Positions 25,396-37,936 of a stretch of 64,000 nucleotides of DNA are shown here, one piece after another (the first letter of the stretch is position 1; each line of letters begins with the position of its first letter). The notes under the pieces are model-generated. The model did not search any database. It worked only from the letters and a program-made list of their open reading frames with translations, and was not told the DNA's origin. The stretch is taken from contig NC_021658.1 of assembly GCF_000418325.1 (NCBI RefSeq), forward strand, positions 1,488,001 through 1,552,000, in the 5' to 3' direction. The DNA is from Sorangium cellulosum So0157-2. Lineage in GTDB: Bacteria; Myxococcota_A; Polyangia; Polyangiales; Polyangiaceae. The position numbers and the translations under genes were made by a program.

Positions 25396-25989
25396 ATGGC
25401 GCGCACCTCGAGGAACGACTGGCTCGACGAGGGGCTCGACGCGCTCCGCGACGGCGGCGAGGGCGCGCTGACGATCGATGGGCTCTGCGCCAGGATCGGT
25501 CGCACCAAGGGCTCGTTTTATCACCACTTCCGGGACATCGCGGCGTTCCTCGAGGCGCTCCTCGCGCGCTGGGAGGAGCGGCAGACGTCGGCGCCCATCC
25601 GCCACGCCGACGGCGGCGGAGCCGCCGAGCAGCGACGGCAGCGCCTCGAGGAGATCGTGCGATCGCTGGACGGCCGGCTGGATCTCGCGGTGCGGGCCTG
25701 GGCGCTCCGCGACGAGCGCGCCGCGGCCGTGCTCCGGCGGGTCGACGCGCGGCGCATCGAGTACCTCACGTCCCTGCACGCCGGCCCGGGGGGCACGCGC
25801 AACACGGCCCTGCAGCTCGCGCGCCTGGAATATGCGGCCTTCATCGGCGCGCAGCAGCTCTTCGCCGATCTACCGGTCGAGGCGACGCGCTCCCTGGAGC
25901 TAGCGCTCCATCGCGCGCTCGAGCTGCTCGCGGCGGATCAGCCGGCTGCGCCCCCGGAGGGCCGGGCGGGGAGGCGCCGCGCGCGGTGA
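25396..25989 (+). CDS. TetR-family transcriptional regulator
   Basis: 197 residues. HTH at the N-terminus (WLDEGLDALRDGGEGALTIDGLCARIGRTKGSFYHHFRDIAAF), with the SFYHHF recognition-helix motif usual for the family. The C-terminal ligand domain is all-alpha and not informative. ATG at 25396 is chosen since family members start a few residues before the first helix; the frame is open far upstream. Divergent from the ECF sigma gene; whether it regulates it is unknown. Confidence 0.88.
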   Translation: MARTSRNDWLDEGLDALRDGGEGALTIDGLCARIGRTKGSFYHHFRDIAAFLEALLARWEERQTSAPIRHADGGGAAEQRRQRLEEIVRSLDGRLDLAVRAWALRDERAAAVLRRVDARRIEYLTSLHAGPGGTRNTALQLARLEYAAFIGAQQLFADLPVEATRSLELALHRALELLAADQPAAPPEGRAGRRRAR

Positions 25990-26222
25990 GGGGCGCGCCT
26001 CAGCGCGCGCACCTTACCCAGGCTGGCGTCAAGTGGTTCCACGTGCCGCACGTGATGGCGCCTCTATCTTGGCGCCAGAAGCGAGGACGAGCGCCGGCCG
26101 AACCTGCTCGTGGCGACGCTCACCGGCGGGCGCACCTCGGGTGCGAGCGCCGGTATCGGGACAGCCCGCTTCCACTGCCCCCCTCCACAAGCTCCGCGGT
26201 CGCGGACGGTGGCCCCGTAGCT

Positions 26223-27179
26223 TCAGCGTCGCCCGGCGCCGCCCTGCATCGCGTAGGCGATCCCGGCTTGCAGGGTGCCGCGGGTCACGATGTCGGGCAG
26301 GTCGGAGCCGAGATCGACCAAGCACCGCGCGACCTCCGGGCGGATCCCCGTCAGCACCACCTTCGCCCCGAGCAGGCGCACGGCGCCCGCCGCCTGGAGG
26401 ACGCCGTGGGTGGCCTCCGCGTCCATCCCGGGGACGCCGGTGATGTCCAGGATGGCGACCCTCGCCGAGCGCCGCTGCAGCTCGTCCAGGAGCGCGCCCG
26501 TGGCCTGCTGCATCCGGGCTCGGTCCAGCGCCCCGATGAGCGGCATGACGATGACGTCGTCGCTGATGGGGATCACCGGCGTGGACAGCTGCGCCAACAT
26601 GGTCATCTGCGCGCGGATGGTCTCCTCCTTGCTCTGGCGCAGCGCCTCCTCGGCATGCTTGCGATCCGTGATGTCCAGGAGCGACACGAAACAGCGCTCC
26701 CACGTCTGCTCGGAGCCCGCGCTCATCGCGAGCCGGAGCGTGACGGTCCTCCGCTCGCCGTCGAGCGTGGAGATGAACGTCTCTTCCTCGAAGGACGTCG
26801 CCCCGCTCCCCAGGGCGACGAGCTCGCGGCGGAAGGTCGCCACCGCGGGCTCGTCGAAGATGACCGACAGCCCGGCGAGGATCTGTTCCTTGCTCGAGGC
26901 GCGGCAGAGCTCCAGCGTGGCCTTGTTCACGTCGAGGATCTTCACCAGGGCGATGCCCGTGAAGACATCGTCGACATGGGATCGGAGGTGCGTGTCCAGA
27001 TCGGTGACGCCCGACGCGATGATCCGGTCGAGGTGCCGCCTGACCGCCGACCAGTCCTCCTCCCAGAGGGAGATCGGGGAGCTCTCGAAGATACCGCGGT
27101 AACGCGCCTCGCTCCGCTCGAGCTCCTCGATCCGCCGGCGTAGCTGCGTCAGGTCGTCGCTCGTGCTCATCGATGTCAT
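26223..27179 (-). CDS. PAS-STAS sensor protein (RsbR-like)
   Basis: 318 residues. Short coiled-coil start (LTQLRRRIEELERSEARYRGIFESSP), one PAS fold (FTGIALVKILDVNKATLELC ... FVSLLDITDRKHAEEAL), a linker helix and a C-terminal STAS domain (IPISDDVIVMPLIGALDRARMQQATGALLDEL, VAILDITGVPGMDAEATHGVLQAAGAVRLLGAKVVLTGIRPEVA). The order and the linker match RsbR-type stressosome proteins, in which the Thr of the DITGV motif region can be phosphorylated. No RsbS, RsbT or sigma partner is nearby. A paralogue with two PAS domains lies at 36399. Start ATG 27179 or three codons later. Confidence 0.88.
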   Translation of the reverse strand: MTSMSTSDDLTQLRRRIEELERSEARYRGIFESSPISLWEEDWSAVRRHLDRIIASGVTDLDTHLRSHVDDVFTGIALVKILDVNKATLELCRASSKEQILAGLSVIFDEPAVATFRRELVALGSGATSFEEETFISTLDGERRTVTLRLAMSAGSEQTWERCFVSLLDITDRKHAEEALRQSKEETIRAQMTMLAQLSTPVIPISDDVIVMPLIGALDRARMQQATGALLDELQRRSARVAILDITGVPGMDAEATHGVLQAAGAVRLLGAKVVLTGIRPEVARCLVDLGSDLPDIVTRGTLQAGIAYAMQGGAGRR

Positions 27180-27843
27180 GCTCGATCGGTTGCTGCCGGG
27201 AGCGCAAGCGCCCAGGACCGGACAGGCGTAAACGATTGAAACGGCCTCGAGTGCCCAGCTTGCAAGGGGCGAACGAAGCTCGTCGCCGTGGTGACCGGGC
27301 CAAGGAACATCGCCCGCTTCCTCTCCGCGCTCTGGGAGCGTCGGCGCGGCCCCGCGCGCCGGCGGTCAGGCCGGCGGCGAGGAAGAGCCTCGTCCCCCCC
27401 CCCCCGCGCGCGGGGGGGGGACGAGGCGAGCCTGGCAACGCGAGCGGCGGGCGCGGAGCGGGAACCGGACGCGGCACGCCGAGCAGCCTAGTCCCGGCGC
27501 AACCGACGAGACAAGCTGAGCCGGAGCGCGCGTGACCGTGCCTGTTCTGTCCTGGGTGCCCCTCCACCCGCGCGCCCTCGGTCAGCCAGCCTGGATGCGG
27601 TGCTCGTCCGGCAGGGCGCCGCGCGGTGCTCCGAGGGCGCGCCTGCGGCGGACAGGGGGCAACGGCGACTCTATGAAGCGATGAGCAGCGACGTTGGGCG
27701 CCCGAGCGTCGGACCGGCCATCTCGTCGAGCTCTCCCGCCGGCGGCGCAGGGGCCCGACTGCCGGGATCGCCTGGCCGATCCCACCGTGCGTGGCGTTCG
27801 CCCCAGGCTGCCGCGCGAGGCAGCAGCGACCGGAGAGGTGGTG
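27180..27843. other. 664-bp divergent intergenic region with a GC palindrome
   Basis: Lies between the PAS-STAS gene and the kinase-WD40 gene. The open frame running into the kinase gene is Arg/Ser/Pro-rich and does not look coded before the start at 27844. It contains a 41-bp palindrome at 27387-27427. No other element recognised. Confidence 0.55.
27387..27427. repeat. perfect 16-bp-stem palindrome with poly-C/poly-G arms
   Basis: GCCTCGTCCCCCCCCC and GGGGGGGGGACGAGGC flank a CCCGCGCGC loop. The arms pair perfectly. Twelve C in a row on one strand is rare and unstable in replication. The function is unknown; it could stop transcription from either side. Confidence 0.7.
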
Positions 27844-32811
<4,968 letters not shown>

Positions 32812-32818
32812 CGGGCTG

Positions 32819-32838
32819 GGCGCGCGGCACAGCGCGCC
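32819..32838. terminator. GC hairpin after the kinase-WD40 gene
   Basis: GGCGCGC-GGCACA-GCGCGCC, a perfect 7-bp stem beginning eight bases after the stop codon. It precedes a convergent gene. No U-tract. Confidence 0.4.
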
Positions 32839-32975
32839 GCTGCCAAGGTCGGGCTGCGGAGCCAGGAGAGCCTACCAAGGCGCCTCGGCGCCCTCGGTCA
32901 CGGCGGTTCGTGTCTGCATCTGTCGCGCGCACCCGAGAGGGGTATGCTGGCGGGATCTCTGACGCGCGGGACTCA

Positions 32976-33948
32976 CTACCGCAGGCGCAGCTGCACCCCC
33001 AGCATCCCCGTGAAGCCGCCGCTCGGCAGCGTCGCCTTGGGCTTCGGGGGCGCGTGGAGGTCGGTCTGATGGATCCGCACGAAGGCCTCGGCGCTGCCGA
33101 GGAGGGCCACGCTGCCCTCGGCGGGCCACGCGAGGTCGATCGCCGTGCGCGTCCCGAAGGTCCACCCGTGCCCTGTCTCCTCCGGCTTCTTCGGGTCGTT
33201 CGGGGAGGCGATCACCCACTCGGCCGCGGCCTGGATCCTCGCGCGCACGAGCGCGTCGAGCGGCGCGACGGGCGCGGCGATGCCGCCGCCGACCCCCAGC
33301 CCGAGCCACTGGACGGACAGCTCCGGGGCCGGCTCGCGCAAGGTCGTGGCATAGGACGCCGACAGCGTCCCGAAGAAACCCGAGCGCCCGTCGAGCGCCG
33401 TGGCCATGACCCACCCGCCGGCGCTGGCGGGGCCGCCCTCGAGCCCGCTGCCGGCGAGCCCGCCGGCGCCGAGGAACCAGCCCAGCGGGCGCGGCGGCGA
33501 CCCCGCGGCCTGCTCGGCGTCGGCCTGCTCGGCGTCGCTCGGCGTCGGCCTGCTCGGCGTCGGCCTGCTCGGCGTCGGCCTGCTCGGCGTCGGCCTGCTC
33601 GGCGTCGGCCGGGGCGCCGGCGCGCTCCGACGCCAGCGCCGCGACCAGGAGCCCCGCGGTGCGGTAGCGGTCGGGCAGCGGATCCTCCTCGCGGAACTCG
33701 ATCTCGCGCGACGACAGCGTGCCCCCGGGGGCGCCGAGCGAGGCGACGTCGACCCGCAGGCGGCGGTGGTCCGGCCCGTCCAGCCAGACCACGGCGAGCG
33801 CCCGGACCGGGGTCCCGGTGCGCTTCGGATCGCCGAGCGCGCACCCGCCGCCCCCGGCGGCGCGGGAGCACGCCTCGATGAGGAGCGCCGGGAGCTCGCC
33901 GTGCACGGCAGGGCCCGACGCGATGTCGACGACGATCGGGGCCGCCAC
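32976..33948 (-). pseudogene. two-part protein gene interrupted by a frameshift in a 15-bp repeat
   Basis: The upstream half (GTG at 33948) reads IVVDIASGPAVHGELPALL ... ALAVVWLDGPDHRRLRVDV ... EDPLPDRYRTAGLLVAALASERAGAP and runs into ADAEQ repeats. The downstream half, in another frame, reads ADAEQAAGSPPRPLGWFLGAGGLAGSG ... ATALDGRSGFFGTLSASYATTL ... GGFTGMLGVQLRLR, a barrel-like pattern ending at 32976. Both halves look coded. They are separated by one repeat unit of 10 bp in place of 15 (33531-33540), which shifts the frame. Restoring five bases would give one protein of about 325 residues. It could be a pseudogene, a phase-variable gene or a sequence error. Function unknown; the start is uncertain. 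Confidence 0.7.
33507..33610 (-). repeat. 15-bp tandem repeat encoding ADAEQ
   Basis: Unit GAGCAGGCCGACGCC on the minus strand, four perfect units, one 10-bp unit lacking CAGGC-type bases (33531-33540), one more full unit and a partial one. It lies inside the coding part of the interrupted gene. Confidence 0.9.
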
Positions 33949-34034
33949 GATAATTCTACCCGGGGCCGACGCTACCGGAGGGGGAGGGGCGAAGGCAAGC
34001 CGGAGCCGCCCCGGTCCTCGCGGCCGCGGGCCTC

Positions 34035-34053
34035 GTTCTCCCTTGCGAACAAT
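34035..34053. promoter_or_regulatory. imperfect GTTCTC-N4-GCGAACAAT dyad upstream of LysR
   Basis: GTTCTC-CCTT-GCGAACAAT, 25 bases before the LysR ATG. It shares the GTTCTC half and the GAACAAT half with the perfect palindrome before doxX. This suggests one protein binds both, probably the LysR product itself. Confidence 0.4.
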
Positions 34054-34078
34054 CCGCCCCGCCGTGCACCGTGGGCGC

Positions 34079-34981
34079 ATGCTCGACCCGCTCTTCGACG
34101 ATCTGCCCGCCATGCTGTGCTTCGCCCGCGTCGTGGAGCGCCGCTCCTTCACCGCGGCGGCGGCCGAGCTCGGGGTGTCGAAGTCGATGGTGAGCACCCG
34201 GGTCGCGCGCCTGGAAGCGCGCCTCGGCGAGCGGCTGCTCGTGCGCACCACGCGCAAGCTCACCGTCACGGACGCCGGCATGAACCTCTACGCCCGCTGC
34301 GCGCGCGTGCTCGAGGAGGCCGCGGCGGCGGTGCGGGGCGCGTCCGACGCCGACCGCGGCCGCATCCGGCTCAACGCGCCGGTCACCTTCGCGCAGATGT
34401 ACCTGGCGGAGCCGCTCGCGCGGTTCCTGCGGGCGACCCCGGGGGCGCACGTCGAGCTCGCGCTGAACGACCGGCTCGTCGACCTGGTCGAGGAGCGCGT
34501 GGACCTGGCCATCCGGATCACGAAGCTCAAGGACTCGAGCCTCGTCGCGCAGAAGCTCGCCACGACCGCGCTGCACGTGGTCGGCGCGCCCGGCTACCTC
34601 GAGCGGCGGGGGCGGCCCGAGCAGCCGGGGGATCTCCTGCGCCACGACTGCCTGCGCTACCTGCACCTGCGCGCCGAGGACGAGTGGCGCTTCTACGGCG
34701 CCTCGGGGCGCATCTCCGTCCCCGTCTCGGGCCCGCTCACGGCGAGCAACGGGACCGCGCTCCGCGAGGCGGCCGTGTCCGGGATCGGCCTCGCGGTGCT
34801 GCCGCGCTTCATGGTCGACGAGGAACTCCGGGCCGGGCGCCTGGTCACGCTGCTCGACGCCTTCGCGCCGCGGCCCATGGGCATCTACGCCGTGCACGCC
34901 GCCGGCCGGCGCCCGCCCGCGCGGGTGCGCCGGCTCATCGAGCACCTGGCCGCGGCGTTCCGCGGGGTCTCGTGGGCGTAG
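34079..34981 (+). CDS. LysR-family transcriptional regulator
   Basis: 300 residues. HTH domain (MLCFARVVERRSFTAAAAELGVSKSMVSTRVARLEARLGERLLVRTTRKLTVTDAG), of the CrgA/PtxR-like subgroup, judged by LLVRTTRKL and by the substrate-binding start RGRIRLNAPVTFAQMYLAEPL. C-terminal part is complete (MGIYAVHAAGRRPPARVRRLIEHL). ATG at 34079. It is followed by a doxX gene 97 bp downstream on the same strand, and a perfect palindrome with the GTTCTC/GAGAAC core sits between them; a related half-matching sequence lies upstream of this gene. Regulation of doxX by this protein is inferred. Confidence 0.92.
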   Translation: MLDPLFDDLPAMLCFARVVERRSFTAAAAELGVSKSMVSTRVARLEARLGERLLVRTTRKLTVTDAGMNLYARCARVLEEAAAAVRGASDADRGRIRLNAPVTFAQMYLAEPLARFLRATPGAHVELALNDRLVDLVEERVDLAIRITKLKDSSLVAQKLATTALHVVGAPGYLERRGRPEQPGDLLRHDCLRYLHLRAEDEWRFYGASGRISVPVSGPLTASNGTALREAAVSGIGLAVLPRFMVDEELRAGRLVTLLDAFAPRPMGIYAVHAAGRRPPARVRRLIEHLAAAFRGVSWA

Positions 34982-34987
34982 CGGCAT

Positions 34988-35009
34988 ATTGTTCTCGGCG
35001 GAGAACAAT
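34988..35009. promoter_or_regulatory. perfect palindrome upstream of doxX
   Basis: ATTGTTCTC-GGCG-GAGAACAAT, nine-base arms and a four-base centre, starting seven bases after the LysR stop and 70 bases before the doxX start. Its size fits a LysR operator. Confidence 0.6.
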
Positions 35010-35078
35010 TCGTTCCGGGGCGCGCTCTACCGGCGCGCCGCGCCGGGGCTTACTCCTCGGGGCATGGAGGCATCACCC

Positions 35079-35501
35079 ATGAACCGAATCGACACGATCC
35101 TCACCGCCCCCCGCTCGACCGACCTGGCCGCGCTCCTCTTGCGCCTCGGCCTGGGCGCCGTGTTCCTGGCGCACGCGCTCGCCAAGCCGCTCGTGTTCAC
35201 GCTGCCGGGCACCGTGGCGTTCTTCGCGGCGAGCGGCTTCCCGGGCTGGACGGCGTACCCGGTGTTCCTCGCCGAGCTGCTCGGCGGCGCGGCGCTCCTC
35301 GCCGGGCTCCGGACGCGCGTCGTCGCGCTGGCGCTCCTGCCCGTGATGGCCGGCGCGCTGCTCGTGCACCTCCCGAACGGCTGGATGTTCTCCGGCCAGG
35401 GGGGCGGCTGGGAGTACGTCGCCTTCCTGATGATCGGGCTCGGCGCGCAGGCGTTGCTCGGCGACGGCGCGTTCGCCGTCCGCCGGCTGCAGCGCGGCTG
35501 A
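35079..35501 (+). CDS. DoxX family membrane protein
   Basis: 140 residues, four predicted membrane helices (LLLRLGLGAVFLAHALAK, YPVFLAELLGGAALLAGL, VVALALLPVMAGALLVHL, YVAFLMIGLGAQALLG). It matches the DoxX/SURF4-like family of small inner-membrane proteins, linked in other bacteria to redox or thiol stress but without a settled reaction. The ATG at 35079 (MNRIDTI) is chosen since GGAGG lies eight bases upstream. It follows a LysR gene and a palindromic operator, so expression is probably inducible. A strong hairpin follows the stop. Confidence 0.9.
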   Translation: MNRIDTILTAPRSTDLAALLLRLGLGAVFLAHALAKPLVFTLPGTVAFFAASGFPGWTAYPVFLAELLGGAALLAGLRTRVVALALLPVMAGALLVHLPNGWMFSGQGGGWEYVAFLMIGLGAQALLGDGAFAVRRLQRG

Positions 35502-35515
35502 TCCCGATTGCGGCG

Positions 35516-35538
35516 GAGCGCCGCCGCCGGCGGCGCTC
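35516..35538. terminator. bidirectional hairpin after doxX
   Basis: GAGCGCCGCC-GCC-GGCGGCGCTC, a perfect ten-bp stem with a three-base loop in the 43-bp gap between doxX and a convergent lipoprotein gene. Confidence 0.6.
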
Positions 35539-35544
35539 TCGCGA

Positions 35545-36177
35545 TCACTGCGTGGCGGGCGGAGGAAGCTTGATGTCCGCGACGTTGCAGGACGTGCAGA
35601 AGGGGCCCTCGCCGTTGGGCTGCAGTTCACCGTAGAGGATGGTGCGCTCGAAGCTCACGAGCTCGCGTTGCGTGTCGGCGTCGATGACGCTGACCGAATA
35701 GACGTCCCCGTCCTCGAGCTCCTTGCCGAAGTCCGGCGAGAAATCGATCGAGAGCTCCCACTGCGCGTTGGTCGGGTCGTCATCGAAGAGCGCGAAGCCG
35801 AACCGCCCGCCGTCGACGCTGGCGGTCGCGGCGTTGGTCGGGCCCGGCGAGCTCCGCGAATCGCCCGGATCCGAGCCGAGCGTCGCTTCCCCGCAGCTCC
35901 CGTTCCTGCAGGCGCGGACCTCGATGCGCGCCGACGCGCTCGCGGCGAGCCCGATGGGCCCTGAGATGTGGGCGCCGTCCGAGCAGCCGACGTCGTTGCC
36001 GTTGCACAACGGACATCCCGCGACGAGCGCGGCGAGCGCGAGCAGGCCCGTTCCGGCGGCGGCCGCGCGCAGCGACGCCCGGCCGCGCCTCCCGCCTCCC
36101 GCGCGGGTGCCTCCGGGCCGCGAGGAGGACGGCTCGATGCTCCGCAGGGCTGCGGCCGAGGTGTCGGTTCCCTTCAT
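35545..36177 (-). CDS. lipoprotein of unknown function
   Basis: 210 residues. A basic, Ser/Gly-rich N-terminus of about 40 residues precedes the signal core and lipobox (LLALAALVAGC-P). The mature part is a beta-rich globular domain with four or more Cys (CPLCNGNDVGCSDG, RACRNGSCGEATLG, FCTSCNVADIKLPPP) and a run resembling a polysaccharide- or ligand-binding beta-sandwich (NAQWELSIDFSPDFGKELEDGDVYSVSVIDADT). No family recognised. ATG at 36177 has GAGGG four bases upstream. Convergent with doxX; upstream neighbour is the PAS-STAS gene on the same strand, 220 bp away. Confidence 0.72.
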   Translation of the reverse strand: MKGTDTSAAALRSIEPSSSRPGGTRAGGGRRGRASLRAAAAGTGLLALAALVAGCPLCNGNDVGCSDGAHISGPIGLAASASARIEVRACRNGSCGEATLGSDPGDSRSSPGPTNAATASVDGGRFGFALFDDDPTNAQWELSIDFSPDFGKELEDGDVYSVSVIDADTQRELVSFERTILYGELQPNGEGPFCTSCNVADIKLPPPATQ

Positions 36178-36398
36178 GATACCCTCGTTGACGCTGGCGA
36201 ACGCGCCGTGGGCAGGCCGGACCTCCGGTGCGGGGTCGCGCCATCCAGGCTGGGTGATAAGCAGGTGTGTCGAGGATCTCACCCACACACGGGTCCAGCA
36301 AGGGAGATCCACGCCCGCGGGGCGCCGCGGGGCGGTCGAAGCACGGTTCCGGCGGCCGCGCGGCGCGCTCGTGCAGCGCTCCGGGCGGGCGCGCCGCC

Positions 36399-37667
36399 TC
36401 AGCCCGCGCCGCCGCCCTGGCAGCGGGAGAGCGCGTAACGCAGGGCGTTCTGGAGCAGGCCGAAGGTCATGAACGCCCCCTCGGCGCCGCCGATCTCGGT
36501 CATGGTCCGGGCGATCGCGGGCGAGATCCCGGAGACGAGGCACCTGCTGCCGAGCAGGCTCGCCGCGCGCACCACGGCGAGCAGGTGAGACACGGTCGCG
36601 GCGTCCACGGCGCTGACGCCGGTCAGGTCGAGGACGGCATAACGCGCCTGCGTGCGCACGATCTCGGGGAGGAGGCGCTCCATGATCTGCGCCGCCCGCG
36701 CGGTATCCACCGTCCCGATGACCGGCAGCACGAGGACCCCCTCCCACGCCTGGATGATGGGCGTGGACATGGCGAGCATCGTCTCCTGCTGCTGCCGCAA
36801 GAGCGCCTCGGCGCGCTCGCGCTCTGCGTTCTCCAGCGCGAGCATCCGGTTCTTCTGCTCGAGCTCCTCGGCGTCGGCCTCTCGGCGCTGGAGCGCGTCC
36901 CTGAGCTCGCCCTCCAGCCGCTTGAACGGCGTGATGTCCCTGGCCGTGACCGCGACGTCGTCGTCGCTCAGCGGGATGATCTGGTAGTGCATCCAGAAGT
37001 TCCCGCCGTCGGGCGCGGGGAACTCAATCACCTCGAGCACCCGCTCGCGGGTCCGGAGGGCGCGCTCCATCAGCGCCACGACCCCCACCTGGCGGGTCTC
37101 CGGCGTGATCTCGTCGACCGACCGGCCGATGACGGCCTCGCGCGGCCTCGCGAACATCTCGATCAGCTTGGCGTTGGCCTCGGTGAACTCGAAGCCCCCG
37201 TCCGCCCCGCGCTCGCCCGGCGCGCGCCGGAGCACGCAGAAGACGTCCAGGCTGCCGTCGATCGCCGCCCGGAACCGGGCCTCGGCCGCGACCAGCGCCT
37301 CCTCGGCGCGCTTGCGGTCCGTGATGTCGCGCGCGACGAAATAGACGACCTGCGCCTCCTGGTTGGCCGATGAGTTCCACTCGATCCATCGGTACGAGCC
37401 GTCGCGGCACCGGTAACGGTTCGTGAACGTGATGCTGCCGGTGCCGGCGAACGCCTGCGCCGACTCCGCGAGGGTGCGCTCTCGATCGTCCGGATGGACG
37501 AAGTCGAGGAAGGGTCTGGAGAGGAGCTCTTCGCGCGCGTAGCCGAGCGTGCGCTCCCAGGCCTGGCCGATGCGCTTGAAGTGCCCGTCGAAGCCGGCGA
37601 TGCCCACCAGATCCACGGACAGCTCGAAGAACCGGCCGAGCTCGTCCAGCTGCCACGATTGCGTCAT
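36399..37667 (-). CDS. PAS-PAS-STAS sensor protein (RsbR-like)
   Basis: 422 residues. First PAS with PAC (FFELSVDLVGIAGFDGHFKRIGQAWERTLGY ... YFVARDITDRKRAEEAL), second PAS (ARFRAAIDGSLDVFCVLRR ... VTARDITPFKRLEGEL), a coiled-coil (ALQRREADAEELEQKNRMLALENAERERAEALLRQQQ) and a C-terminal STAS (LVLPVIGTVDTARAAQIMERLLPEI, YAVLDLTGVSAVDAATVSHLLAVVRAASLLGSRCLVSGIS). A paralogue of 26223-27179 with one extra PAS. RsbR-type proteins assemble with RsbS and RsbT; none is nearby. Its signal and partner are unknown. Confidence 0.9.
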   Translation of the reverse strand: MTQSWQLDELGRFFELSVDLVGIAGFDGHFKRIGQAWERTLGYAREELLSRPFLDFVHPDDRERTLAESAQAFAGTGSITFTNRYRCRDGSYRWIEWNSSANQEAQVVYFVARDITDRKRAEEALVAAEARFRAAIDGSLDVFCVLRRAPGERGADGGFEFTEANAKLIEMFARPREAVIGRSVDEITPETRQVGVVALMERALRTRERVLEVIEFPAPDGGNFWMHYQIIPLSDDDVAVTARDITPFKRLEGELRDALQRREADAEELEQKNRMLALENAERERAEALLRQQQETMLAMSTPIIQAWEGVLVLPVIGTVDTARAAQIMERLLPEIVRTQARYAVLDLTGVSAVDAATVSHLLAVVRAASLLGSRCLVSGISPAIARTMTEIGGAEGAFMTFGLLQNALRYALSRCQGGGAG

Positions 37668-37753
37668 GTACCGTCTATCCGTATCAGCTTCGGCGCTGAG
37701 CGTCGACTCGCTGCGCGCTCGACAGAGGGCCAGGCCACATGGCCCAGCGCGCG

Positions 37754-37780
37754 CGTCCCCGCGGCGTCGCCGCGGGGACG
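37754..37780. terminator. GC hairpin after the GH67 gene
   Basis: CGTCCCCGCGG-CGTCG-CCGCGGGGACG, a perfect 11-bp stem, 157 bases downstream of the alpha-glucuronidase stop and before the PAS-PAS-STAS gene on the same strand. It may separate the two transcripts. Confidence 0.5.
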
Positions 37781-37936
37781 AGGAGGAGACCGGGGCACCT
37801 GGTCGCCCCCAGTGCGCCGGTGCGCGTCGCGGGAGACGTGGAGGGGCGCGGCGGCGCGCCGCACAGCCCGGTTGCTATCGATGATCCGGTGTCGAGTTTC
37901 AGGCCGCTCGGGCCGGGCCGAGCTCGCCGGACGAGC

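Noticed and set aside
33400..34078. Extended N-terminus for the LysR at 34079
   Set aside because: The upstream open frame overlaps the minus-strand interrupted gene and has no LysR features; the HTH starts at 34079.
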